From Cichorium intybus (taxonomy: Eukaryota; Streptophyta; Magnoliopsida; Asterales; Asteraceae): DNA of 64,000 bases. A program made the translations under genes and the position numbers. Shown piece by piece: positions 30,744 to 41,760 of the stretch. Position 1 is the first letter of the stretch. Each line of letters starts with the position of its first letter. The stretch spans positions 48,586,061 to 48,650,060 of the forward strand of contig CM042012.1 of assembly GCA_023525715.1 (NCBI GenBank), in the 5' to 3' direction. The notes under the pieces were generated by a model that was given only the letters and a program-made list of their open reading frames with translations, was not told where the DNA came from and did no database searches.

Positions 30744-32202
30744 TGTAACGCCCCAATTTCAAAAATTATAAAATTTCATTTATTACCAAGGTTCCAAAAT
30801 ATTTATTCCAAAAAGTATAACGGTTCGACATATTTATTAAACCAACAGCGGAAACATTTGAAAATCATAACATAGTTCATTAAAATAAATCTCTTGTATG
30901 CGATGCGCTGCCGTCAAGCCTTGCCCTTCCCTTTGTCATTTGAAATACCTGAAATGTTATAAAATCAACGGGTAAGCTTAAAGCTTAGTGAGTCCACAAC
31001 TTACCATACATGCCCACATATTAAACAACCCGTCCTCGAGAACGACCTGACCCTACCCACCATACAACAGCTACGGGCGTCCATCATACAACAGCTATGG
31101 ACACGGGGAGGTTTTACCCATCATACAACAACTATGGGTTCCCGGTTATGGCCAAGCCCATCATACAACAGCTATGGGACAAGGCAAATAGTCCAACTCG
31201 CCATACAACAGCTACGAGGGGACACGCGTCAGTACTGAGCCCAACAACAAATAATCACAGATATAGAGCAAATCATATAACTGTAAATAACATACAAGAT
31301 GCCTAACATGCAACATCATATAGTAAGGTGAGGATACTCACTTGATTCGAAACCGCACATATATACTCTAATATCCCCACTTAGCTCATCCACATACATA
31401 TATCCCACATACACAACATGTCAAGCACTGACCAAACTCCTATAGACTTGCCTAAAAGTCAGACCCAACGTTTGGTAACCAACATTGTCGAAAATAAGCT
31501 TTTGGGTCAAACAGCCGCTCGCCGCGGCGCGACCTTTCTCTTACGCGTCGCAGACTATCATTACACTTACGGGGTTTTACTCGAACCCGCATCGTCGACA
31601 TAGCCTGTCCGCGCCGCAGACTCGTATAAATCCAAAGTCTTATTAGCCCTTAATCAGTTCAGTCATCGGCTAGGGTTTCACTCTATACCCTTCCTGGGAT
31701 CTGAAACTACCCTAAAGTCACTTCCTTATGGACATGCAAGTCCATGCATGTCCTTGGTCCAAACCCTAATTGTTACAAGTCATCTAAGACTACTAACCAA
31801 GGGATAACACCATAAGACGAGATAAAATGAAGTATCAGAAAGGTAGATCCTCTTACCTTGCTTCTGGAAAACGGAGGAATGCACACGCTCGGTTACAAGC
31901 CTTTCCCCACGTTGTATCTCCTCCTTCCAAACTCTCAAAATCTTCAAAGCTTTGGAACCGAAGAGCCTCTGCTGAAACCAGTCGACTCCACTCCAGAAAA
32001 CTTCCAAAAAAACACGAACCCTAGGGCTGGGACCCTTTATATAGGCATTTAAATCCGAATTAGGGTTTTCACATTAGCGGCGCATCGCGCCGCGGATCCT
32101 TTAAGGTCCCGCCGCGCGTATAAAATCATTCGCGAATCCAGATCCCTCCCGAGCCGTGCCGCGGATCCGTCCGGGTCGCGCCTCGGCGGAACGGGTCTTA
32201 CA
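30744..32202 (-). repeat. 3' LTR of the gypsy element
   Basis: 1459 bp, plus-strand edges TGTAACGCCCC and GGGTCTTACA. A minus-strand TATATAAAG box lies near 32036. The copy is GC-richer than its surroundings toward its promoter end. No second copy is present in the window. Confidence 0.85.
31040..31215. repeat. Tandem repeats in the gypsy LTR
   Basis: Five to six units of 24-40 bp share CATACAACAGCTATGGG with variable spacers. Not a CRISPR array: the repeats are imperfect and the genome is a plant. Confidence 0.85.
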
Positions 32203-32269
32203 ATTCTCCCCCACTTAACTGGATTTCGTCCCCGAACGAAATCCATGCCGGTAAACAATTCTGGATAAT

Positions 32270-33216
32270 GCCTCCGCATTTCCTCCTCCGGTTCCCAAGT
32301 CCACTCGGACCCTTTACGATGTTGCTACTGAACCTTAACTAATCCTATTGTTTTATTTCGCAAAGTCTTTATTTTTCTTTCAATGATGGCAATCGGTCGC
32401 TCCACGAAATTTAGGCGTTCGTCTAATTGAATATCCTCCAAAGGAACTATCGTAGATTCCTCGGTAATACACTTACTGAGTTGCGAAACGTGGAACGTGT
32501 CGTGAATCTGGCTAAGCTGTTCGGGTAGCTCCGACCGGTAAGCTACCTTACCTACTCGCGCGATGATTTGATAAGGTCCAATGTACCTAGGGCCAAGCTT
32601 TCCTTGCTTCCTAAAACGAATAACTCCCTTCCAAGGTGAAACCTTAAGAAGAACATAATCCCCAACTTGAAACTCGAGATCGGACCGTCGCCTATCTGCA
32701 TAACTTTTCTGTCGACTCTGAGCCGTTAACAATCTCTCCCGAACCTTCTGAATTAGCTCAGTTGTCTTGAGTACTACCCAATACCCGCTGGCCAACCTCG
32801 CCCCAACAAATAGGAGTCCGACATTTCCTTCCATACAACATCTCAAAAGGAGCCCTGCCAATGCTTGCGTGATAACTGTTATTATAGGAAAACTCAGCTA
32901 GAGGGAGATGAGAATCCCAACTCCTGCCAAAATCGATAACACATGCCCTAAGCATATCCTCTAGCGTTTGAATCGTCCTTTCACTCTGCCCATCCGTCTG
33001 AGGGTGATTTGCCGTGTTGAAATGAAGGCGAGTGCCTAATTCCTCATGAAACTTCTTCCAAAACCTAGACGTAAATCGGACATCCCGGTCGGATATCACC
33101 GAGATCGGTATACCATGCCGAGAGATAATCTCGTCTACATAGACCTTAGCCAATTCCTTTGCAGAGAAGGTCTCTTTAATGGGGAGGAAATGAGCACTTT
33201 TAGTCAACCTATCCAC
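32270..33216 (-). pseudogene. Gypsy integrase core and chromodomain-like tail
   Basis: 33216-32758 encodes the integrase core with ISDRDVRF (second catalytic Asp) and [10 protein letters not shown] (catalytic Glu). The first catalytic Asp is in the upstream frame ending near 33223 ([10 protein letters not shown]). A frameshift near 32800 leads into the C-terminal part with FQVGDYVLLKVSPWKG and YIGPYQIIARVGKVAYR, followed by SQIHDTFHVSQLSKC. The chromodomain block VKVQ-QHRKGSEWTWEP has a stop where Trp is expected (about 32325). Integrase inserts element DNA and the chromodomain is thought to steer insertion to chromatin. Inactive. Confidence 0.9.
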
Positions 33217-33222
33217 GATAAC

Positions 33223-34251
33223 CTAAATAGTGTCCATATGTCGAGGGGTTCTTGGCAACTTCGTGATGAAATCCATTGTGATATGCTCCCATTTCCATTC
33301 TGGGATCTCAAGAGGCTGCAATCTACCATGAGGCCGTTGGTGCTCGGCCTTGACCCTACGACAGGTCATGCATCTTTCGACAAACCAAGCTACTTCCCTC
33401 TTCATGCCTGGCCACCAATAATATTCGCACAGATCCCTATACATTTTAGTTAATCCATGGTGGATAGAGAACTTGGATTTATGTGCCTCCTCCAATAGGG
33501 TTTGACGAACCCCGCCCAGCTTCGGTATCCAAATTCTCTCATGGCAAGTTAACAAATCTCTACTATCTTTGACCATAGCTGCCAACTGACCCACAATTCT
33601 TTCACCTTTTTGATTTTCGCTCTTGCTTGCTTCCACCTGAGCCTTCCTTATCAGCTCAAGCAGCGATGTCACACTTGTCATCCTTAGACAAACGCCCCGA
33701 AGGGGTGTACTTGAAGTCTTACGGCTTAACGCATCCGCTACCACATTGGCCTTTCCAGGGTGATAGTGTATCTCACAATCATAGTCTTGCAATACATTTA
33801 ACCATCTCCTCTGTCTCATATTGAGATTGGCCTGATCCATCAGATACTTCAAACTCTTGTGGTCGGTATAGATGGTACACTTCACTCCATACAAATAGTG
33901 TCTCCAAATCTTGAGAGCGAAAACCACCGCTCCCAATTCCAAGTCATGAGTAGGATAGTTAGCCTCATGGGGCTTCAACTGCCGCGAGGCGTAAGCAATC
34001 ACCCTGCCTCGTTGCATCAAGACTGCCCCCAATCCCGAGATAGATGCATCGCAATAAACTACCATATCCTCCATGCCTTCAGGCAAGGTTAAAACTGGAG
34101 CTTCACACAATTTCTGCCGCAAAGTCTCAAAAGCCTGCTGCTGCTCCTCACTCCACCGAAAAGCAGCGTTTTTCTTAGTTAGCCGAGTCAAAAATACCGT
34201 AACCTTTGAGAAGTCTTGGATGAAACGATGATAATAACTAGCCAGACCCAA
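33223..34251 (-). pseudogene. Gypsy RNase H and integrase zinc-finger region
   Basis: An open stretch of 342 residues. Near the start is the RT tail [14 protein letters not shown]. RNase H follows with [15 protein letters not shown], then [10 protein letters not shown] and the end motif [13 protein letters not shown]. The integrase HHCC finger ([11 protein letters not shown], then CMTCRRVK) and the first catalytic Asp (TMDFITKLP) complete it. It ends at a stop shortly before the integrase core frame. Confidence 0.9.
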
Positions 34252-34287
34252 GAAACTTCTAATCTCCGAGGGAGTCTTCGGAACCTC

Positions 34288-35595
34288 CTACCGCATCACA
34301 GCCTCCACCTTAGCCGGGTCTACCATGATTCCTTGCTCGTTGACGATGTGACCCAAAAACTGGACCTCCCGCAGCCAAAAGTCACACTTGGATAATTTTG
34401 CATAAAGCTTCTCCTTCCTTAAGCTCTCCAATACTTCCCTTAAATGCTGTTCGTGTGGCTCCCTGCTCCGAGAGTAAACTAAGATATCGTCAATGAAAAC
34501 TATAACCGACCGATCCAACATCGGTCGACACACCCGGTTCATTAAGTCTATAAAAGCTGCAGCCTGCAGGGGCATTGGTCAGTCCAAACGGCATCACTAC
34601 AAACTCGAAGTGGCCGTACCTCGTCCGAAAAGCCGTTTTCGGGATGTCTTCCTCCCGTACTCGCATTTGATGGTATCCTGACCGCAAATCAATTTTTGAA
34701 AACCACGAAGCGCCCTGCAGTTGATCGAATAAGTCGTCGATGGTAATGGATATCGATTCTTCACCGTAAGCTTGTTCAGCTCATGATAATCTATGCACAT
34801 CCTATTGGAACCATCCTTCTTCTTAACAAATAAAATAGGCGCTCCCCACGGTGAGCAACTGGGTCGAATAAATCCCTTATCCAGTAACTCCCGAAGTTGA
34901 ATAGACAACTCCAGCATCTCTGGAGGCGCAAGACGATGCGGTGCTTTAGCTATCGGAGCCGCACCGGGAGTTAAGTCGATCTTAAATTCCACCTGTCTCT
35001 CTGGCGGTACGCCAGGCAGGTCCTCAGGAAAAACATCAGGAAAATCCCGAACCACTGGTATATCACCTGTTTTCTGCTGTGGCTTCTTTTCTCGCACGTT
35101 TAAAACATAAGCCACAAATCCCGAACGTCCATGTTGAAAATGTCTACGTGCCCTAGCAGCTGAACAGAAAACTGCACCTCGATTCTTTCTCTCGCCCTGC
35201 ACAACCAGCTCTCCCCCACTTGGGGTTTGAATCCACACTCGTTTGTTCTTACAATCAATCCATGATTCATGCTGACCCAACCAATCCATACCGATGATGA
35301 CTCGAGAGTCACTCAACAGTATAGGGATGAGATCGATCGGAAACTTTATTCCTTGAATCACTACTTCACATCCCCGATAAACACTAGTCGCTTGCACGGT
35401 TTTATCATCCGTAATTTCTACTTCTAACGGCCGATGAAGAGTTCCTAAAGCAATACCAAAACCCTTTCCCAACACGGCAGACACAAAAGAATGACTAGCA
35501 CCTGAATCAAATAGTACAAAGGTAGGCGTAGAGTTGACTAAGAAGGTTCCTAACCAAAGCACAATAAACACATTAAGTACACACACCACATACAC
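34288..35595 (-). pseudogene. Gypsy protease and reverse transcriptase
   Basis: 35595-34597 holds the protease active site [12 protein letters not shown] and IIGMDWL, then the RT start with [20 protein letters not shown] and [20 protein letters not shown]. Frame breaks follow. 34687-34490 carries [20 protein letters not shown] and [13 protein letters not shown], and 34575-34288 carries the catalytic FIDDILVYS box and FLGHIV. Three frames are needed to read it. Confidence 0.9.
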
Positions 35596-35756
35596 GAGGC
35601 AAGTAAAGAAAGAGTACCCGTAACGACGTTGGGCGCATCCTGTGCCTCCTCGGCGGTCATGACGAATGCTCGACCCTTGGTCTTAGGGGCTTCCCCTTTT
35701 CCCTGCCTACCATCGGTAATTCGTAGAGTAGTGGGTGCTGGATTATGAACCACTCC

Positions 35757-36853
35757 CTAAGTCAGACGGGGACACTGGGCCTTGAAGTAGCCTACCTGAT
35801 TACAATTAAAACAAATCTTGACCTCCGGACGACAATCTTTAGCATAGTGGCCCTTCTTTCCACACTTATGGCATATTAACACCCAGCAACGCCCCTCATG
35901 ATTCCTTCCACACTTACCACACTTACCATGGATCTTTTGCCCTTGCTTTCCCTGATCTGCCCCTTGAAATTTCTTTGATGCCTGCTGAGTCTGAGTAGGC
36001 GCCGGACGCTTCTGACTTTGTTGGGTTTCCAATTCCAACTCTCGGGCCTGAGCGGCGCGATCATATCGGTAAGAGTTTGGTGCCTAGCAGCAGAAACAAA
36101 TTCTCGAATGTCTGTACGAAGCATCGCCAAATATCGAGTCATCCTCATGCGCTCAGTTGCCGCAAACTCTGGACAGAAGAGTGCTCGCTCATTAAACTTT
36201 TTGGTGATCTCCGTCACCGTCTCAGTGGTCTGGGTCAGATTCAGGTATTTCTGTGCCAAGCGTTCCATTTCCACCTGTGGAACATACTCCAGTTTGAACT
36301 GTTCCTTGAATTGCGGCCACGTAATAACATCCAACTGAGCAGGGGTGAGATCTTTCGTTCGTATTTCCCACCAATCTTTCGCACCCTCTCTCAGAAGATT
36401 CACCGCAAATGTTACCTTTGAGTTCTCAGGACATGAACAGGTGCGGAAGGCACCCTCTACCGCGGAAACCCATCGCATGCTGACAATCAGATCCCTGCCC
36501 CCATCGAACATCGAAGGCGAACAAGCCGAAAAGTCCTTATAGCTTGCATCCCTGGCCCTTGACGAGCCCTGAGTAGCCAGTCACTCCTCGAGCATTGCCC
36601 ATAGCTCAGCTTTAATAGTACCAAAGAACTGAGGTATCACAGCCAACACTTCTCGCGAGACCTCCTCCGTTATCAGGTTGCGGAGATTTTCATCAGTCGG
36701 TCCTCCCCCACTCGAGGCACCCGCATCTGGCCCACCGTTACTTCGAGCCATTCTGAAATACGCAATAGTTTTAATATCAATACCCGGGTCACTCCTACCT
36801 ACCCAACTACTTAACTTTCTAGGACTTTGGTTGACTACTCTTGACTCAAGCAT
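35757..36853 (-). pseudogene. Gypsy gag with zinc knuckles
   Basis: The N-terminus (36853-36581) contains MARSNGGPDAGASSGGGP and a predicted helical segment. After a break the gag core (36511-35876) has KVTFAVNLLREGAKDWWE and WPQFKEQFKLEYVP. In the next frame (36038-35757) follow a degenerate CGKCGRNHEGRCW, then CHKCGKKGHYAKDC and CFNCNQVGYFKAQC. Gag forms the particle and binds element RNA through the knuckles. Confidence 0.85.
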
Positions 36854-37370
36854 GAATCCTGTGCTTTCGGTAGTACTGGCCTGGTACTACCTTCCAGACC
36901 TATTCGCCCTTGTTCCAAGTTTATCAACCATCCTCCTAAATTGTCGCATATACGCTAAAACCACTTCCTATGAATCCTGTGATCATGCACCGTGGTCCCT
37001 AATCATTGACTTAATTCTCCCTCCCACACGTGCCTAAAAGAACTACTGCTAACGTCGTCGAGTCGCCTCACGGACGCACAGTCGTACACAATCGGGAATA
37101 AGATAGACGTTTGAATAACTGATGCTACCCTAAAGTCACAACCAAACAAGGAACAACCAGTAAGGCCAGACCAAAAATTCTCAGGCTATCTTACCCTAAT
37201 TGTATATAACCTTCCAGCATTCACTAAGCAACCTAACGACAGTAGCATAACATTCCAAACCGTCTACAGAGTATAAATCCTAAAAAATTGCCAATAATGA
37301 CGATGATACAGTAGTGTCTATAAAGAAGTATAAATCCCTTAACCACAAGTTAAACATTTTGGTCAAATAT
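36854..37370 (-). other. Upstream leader of the gypsy element, 5' LTR missing
   Basis: No LTR-like sequence matching 30744-32202 and no tRNA primer complement were seen before the SIRE third ORF resumes. The 5' end is therefore truncated or replaced. Confidence 0.5.
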
Positions 37371-39132
37371 GAAATGGGCTTTGAAGAAGATTCAAAGGAA
37401 CCAATCTTTACCAACTCGGGGGTATCCTTGAACGGATTAAGCTTTTAGAGGAAATAATATAGGGTGATGTAACCTCCAAATTGGGAGAATTTTAAAAGAG
37501 GATTGATGATAAGCACAAAAATATATTGATGGATGTTGATAAGCGGATCGCTTCAGCGGTTGAGTCACTTAATACTTCCTTTCTAAAGTCAGTAAGCATC
37601 TTATGGCTCTCACTGAAAAGGTAAGGGTATTCAAGAAAGTGAACAATAAAGGGCTTAAAACCATTGCTGCTTTTGTTAAAAAGCAAATTGATAAAGTGAA
37701 GAAACAAATGACTAAACTGAGAGAAAATTTGAAGACTACAATACACCAGGATACAACAGTTGCCCTTAAACTTCATTCTGATCATCTTGTAGTGAAGGCT
37801 CCTGCTGCTACCAAAACCAAACTCCAACCATTATTATCCTTGGTCTCCCGTTGGTTGGGTACTGCTCCAAGGTTTGCTTCCATCTTCATTCCCACTTCGA
37901 CTACAATGCCACCACCAACAACCACTGCACCAATACCACCACCAAAAACCACTACACAAATGCCACCACCAAAAACAACATGGGGGAACCACAACAGGTT
38001 CTACTGTCACCTCTCAACCAACCACGAAGTCAACCACAGTGCCTCCCTATCATTTCACAAAGGATATCACAATATGTTTGGTATGTCCTACTTTGTCAAT
38101 GATTATGACCATGAAAACAGTTCCACCTTCATCCGGACCTTTCCTTGACAAGGGAAAGACTATTGCTCAAGAACCGAGCAAGTCAAAGAAAAAGAAATTT
38201 ATAGAAGAACATTTGGAGCATCTTCGTCGGATCAGTTCGATTTTCAGGGGAAGGATTGATAGTAAGCATGATCTAGGACCGATAGAGAATACCTGGAACG
38301 CTAAAGCCATAAAGTCTATTGGTTTCAGTTACCTTGAGCTTTTTCAACAAACCCCATTCAAAAACTTCGCTATTGCGAATACCAATGATTTCTAACTTGA
38401 CTTCAGTATAGATGGTGGTCAAACGTTTAAGAAATTGAAAATCAGATTCCATGCACATCTCATTTAGGAACCTAATGTTGTATGGAGCTTAAAGAAGAGA
38501 ACTAAAATTGTGTCGATTTCAAAGTCGAAACATTTTGAGAACACATTTCAAAACTACAAATATAAGTTTTGGAGTGGGGATGATGATTAGTGTGTAAGCT
38601 TTCCATCGCTAACTTCCCAATAATAAATCCTAATGATTTTATTGTCATGGTTGAGAAAATGCATAAGATAAATCTGAAGTCAATCACAGACCATGATGGC
38701 TTCAGTGTTGGGCAGAAACATGTTGTTGCATTCTTGAAATAATGCATTGAAAAACTGGCTTCGTATGATTCTATCTTAGCTCATAAGTACAACAAATCCT
38801 TTCCTCATCCTGATAGAAATTTGAGTAGGATTGAAAAATATGACGATGGACAAATCATGAAGGATCCATGAGGACTTGTTTACTTGGTAGGAACGGAGAA
38901 AAATGGTCTCGTTGTTAAACTCTTCTTTGATGTAGAGTTTCAAGGAAAATTTCCCTCTTACTTTCTTAAAATCACGTTGGTCTGAATAGCCATCTACAAG
39001 AAAAATGGCGAAAAGGAATTAAATAAGCTCTCCGATCATTTGAACTTGTGGATAGCTAGAAAAACATTTCTGGATATCTTGCCATTATTGTGACTTCAGG
39101 TACTTGGAGTCTTTGATACAAAGGGGGAGAAT
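37371..39132 (+). pseudogene. SIRE-type third ORF, third segment, and polypurine tract
   Basis: Coiled-coil-like pieces such as DDKHKNILMDVDKRIASAV and, in the frame of 37603-38148, MALTEKVRVFKKVNNKG and KKQIDKVKKQMTKLRENLK are followed by a Thr/Pro-rich repeat with PPPKTTTQMPPPKTT. In another frame (37874-38395) KSKKKKFIEEHLEHLRRISS follows. Remains with many stops continue to the purine tract AAAGGGGGAGAATATTGG near 39121, which marks the end of the interior of a SIRE-lineage element. Function of the protein is unproven and the copy is dead. Confidence 0.5.
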
Positions 39133-39241
39133 ATTGGAAAAATAATTTTGTGCCAAAGTTGTAAAGCTATGATGATGGCCGAAGTCCCATTAGCGAAGTG
39201 TTGTGTTTCGGAGAAGTCTTAGAGAGGGGTTTACCGAAGTC
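39133..39241 (+). mobile_element. Start of the SIRE 3' LTR, cut short
   Basis: Follows the polypurine tract directly and contains the CCGAAGTC / TTCGGAG words common in the SIRE LTR at 62336-62784. It is interrupted after about 110 bp by another LTR sequence. Confidence 0.4.
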
Positions 39242-40101
39242 TTGTACTTTTTTTTAGGATTTAGGTAAAACAAATAAACTCAAAACACTTAAGTTCACAT
39301 GAAACCTAAAAAGATCTATGTTTTCACTATTGAATCTATAACTAAGAACATCAAAAAGAAATCTTAATTGTCCCTAGGTAATTTTCGAATAATTAAGCAA
39401 AGAGGATTTAGGATTACATACCTTATTGTTACTATAGCAAATAATAATTATTCATTGTCTTGTAGATCTCTTGGAAGCAAACACCAAAAATGTCGTGCCT
39501 CTAATGGTTTACACCCAAAAGTCCAAACAAAATGTTAATTAGAAAAGCTCGTTATAAAACCTTAGAGAAGGATTATAGATACTGCTTGAGAGAGAAGAGA
39601 AAAACCCAGAGGAATATCACTTAGAGGTTTGGCACAGGCTTTGAGGTGCCAGGGAGAGGTTTTTATAGCCTCAAGGGTGACTAAGGATAAACCTTAGAGA
39701 TAAGCCTTATTTGAATTTAAACCGGATAAACCTTTTATCTTTAAATTCAAATCCCTAAACTGCCATATATAGTTGGCAAAATTAAGGGTTCCTATCCCCT
39801 TAATTTCGTCCAACATAATACCCCACAATTATCCATTGCTCAACTATTGAACAATTACAATTCAACCCATGCACTTTTAATTAATCCAAAATTAATTCAA
39901 ATTAATTCCAGTTAATTCTAATTAATTCCAAAATAGTTTCTAATTAATTTATCATCACATAATAATTAATAAACTATTTATTTCTCTCTATTTGTTAACC
40001 TTAATATTATTTGGACTACTAAGGACAACCCAAAAACGCTGTGCTTCTATCAATTCAAGTAATACCAATTATAGTTATGGGCTTAGATACCTAATCCAAC
40101 A
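39242..40101 (-). mobile_element. 3' LTR of a truncated copia element
   Basis: In minus orientation the LTR starts TGTTGGATTAGG at 40101, directly after the polypurine tract AAGTGGGAGACTG (about 40114-40102). A minus-strand TATA box (TATAAAAA) lies at about 39668-39660. The left boundary is approximate. Confidence 0.6.
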
Positions 40102-40997
40102 GTCTCCCACTTGGATAAGTCTATAACTAGAACTGCCAGTATAACTTTTGAATCGATCAGTAAATTGTAACTTCCAAAAGCCGCTGCCGAACTCTGACCC
40201 AATCAGTTATGCGTCCTAAGATAATTGATCATACAATCCTCTGTTATGTAAGATATCATTCGGACATGAGACATGGAATGGAATCAATCTCATTGTCCAA
40301 GACTTTGTTTCTCAATTTCTGATTTATGATGATATATGACTTCTAATTGAACACATCAACTCAGTCCTGATTGGGCCCAGCACTATAAGTCAACACCAAA
40401 TCACCGAGGGGCCCAAAGATATCGCTTTTCCCGTTAGGGCAAAAGGAACGAATAAACTTTGACTTATAGGCTTGTATCCTTTACTTATCAAATCGTGCAT
40501 GAAAATACATTTTATAACATCAAGTTACTGATGCGTTTACGCATTACCAATGTACAACCGACTTGTAAATTACAACTCATATATCTCTGTTTTAAGATCA
40601 TAAGATATTATCGTCTCAGAATTACTCGTGATAGAATCCATGAAGTAATTCTCTGAGCGTGTGTTTATCCAATACTTAAACCCCCATTTCTAAGTATTTA
40701 TGAACATTGTAGCAATACTATTGCTATGTCTAACATCCTTAGACAATCTACAATTCAATTAATGAAAGTCTTAATTCATTACTTACTTCCAAAAGTATGA
40801 ACGACTGTGGAATTGGAATAATCATATTACTCGGAAAGTAAAACATGTAAAATGAAACACAAGAATAAACAATTGACAAAAGGCAGTAAACAAACTCATA
40901 AATAATTCTCTATTATTTAATCATCAAAAGTCAATTACATTTATTTTGTTACAAGTTTCAAAACTAACTATCTAACTACTAAAACTAATATCATCTC
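40102..40997 (-). other. Long 3' untranslated region of the truncated copia element
   Basis: About 900 bp between the RNase H end and the polypurine tract, without supported frames. Confidence 0.45.
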
Positions 40998-41760
40998 TCA
41001 GACCAATGCTCTAGTATGCTGACTGTGCTTGACCCTACTCAGAGCCTTCGTTAAAGGATTTGCAGGGTTCTCTTCAGATGATACCCTCTTTACGATGAGG
41101 TGACCTTCTTCTACTCTGTGTCTGATGTAATGGTACTTTCTGTCGATATGTCTAGACTTTCCATGATCTCTTGGTTCCTTAGTCAAGGCAACTGCTCCTT
41201 CATTATCGCAGAAAAGTTTCATTGGATCCTGGATGGTCGGGATTACACCGAGGTCACCGATAAAGTTCTTCAGCCAAGCCACTTCCTTTGATGCTTCACT
41301 TGCAGCTATGTACTTTGATTCACAAGTTGAATCAGCCACCGTTTCCTATTTGGAATTTTTCAAAGTTACCTCTCCATCGATTAGAAGAAACACCCAACCC
41401 GTCTCAGAATGAAAGTTGTCTCTATCTGTCTGAAAACTAGCGTCACTGTACCCACTCACTCTCAACGTATCATTGTCACCAAGGACTAGAAGTATGTCCT
41501 TCGTCCTCTACAAATACTTGAGAATGTTCTTAACCGCTGTCCAATGAGCTTTGCTTGGATTTCCCTGATAGCAACTGACCATGCTCAAATCAAAGGACAC
41601 ATCAGGGCGAGTACATGTCATAGTGTACATGATCGACCCTACAACCGATGCGTAAGATACCCGACTGATATCAGCTATCTCTTCATCTTTTCTAGGACTT
41701 TGAGTTTTATTCAATTTGCTTTTGTAACCATGCACCTTAGGCTATATTACTCCTGACGTA
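40998..41760 (-). pseudogene. Copia RNase H / RT end fragment
   Basis: 41735-41508 carries VSYASVVGSIMYTMTCTRPD and the KAHWTAVKNILKYL block at the RT/RNase H border. 41339-40998 carries STCESKYIAASEASKEVAWL, LFCDNEGAVALTK and RHIDRKYHYIRHRVEEG. Upstream Gag, protease, integrase and most of RT are missing, so this element is cut at about 41760. It lies in minus orientation against the SIRE remains. Confidence 0.85.

Larger units (their letters stand above)
30744..37370 (-). mobile_element. Degraded Ty3/gypsy element with chromodomain (Tekay/Del-like)
   Basis: In minus orientation: gag, three CCHC-like knuckles, protease, reverse transcriptase, RNase H, integrase and a chromodomain-like tail, then polypurine tract AAGTGGGGGAGAAT (32216-32203) and a 3' LTR (30744-32202). 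Many frameshifts and stops. No 5' LTR or primer site is visible upstream of gag, so the 5' end appears lost; the right boundary of about 37370 is approximate. The element split the SIRE third ORF, which resumes near 37440. Confidence 0.85.

Noticed and set aside
31040..31215. CRISPR-like array
   Set aside because: Imperfect tandem units inside a plant gypsy LTR; no cas genes and wrong kingdom.
33046..33824. Plus-strand frames in the gypsy pol region
   Set aside because: Antisense shadows of integrase and RNase H.
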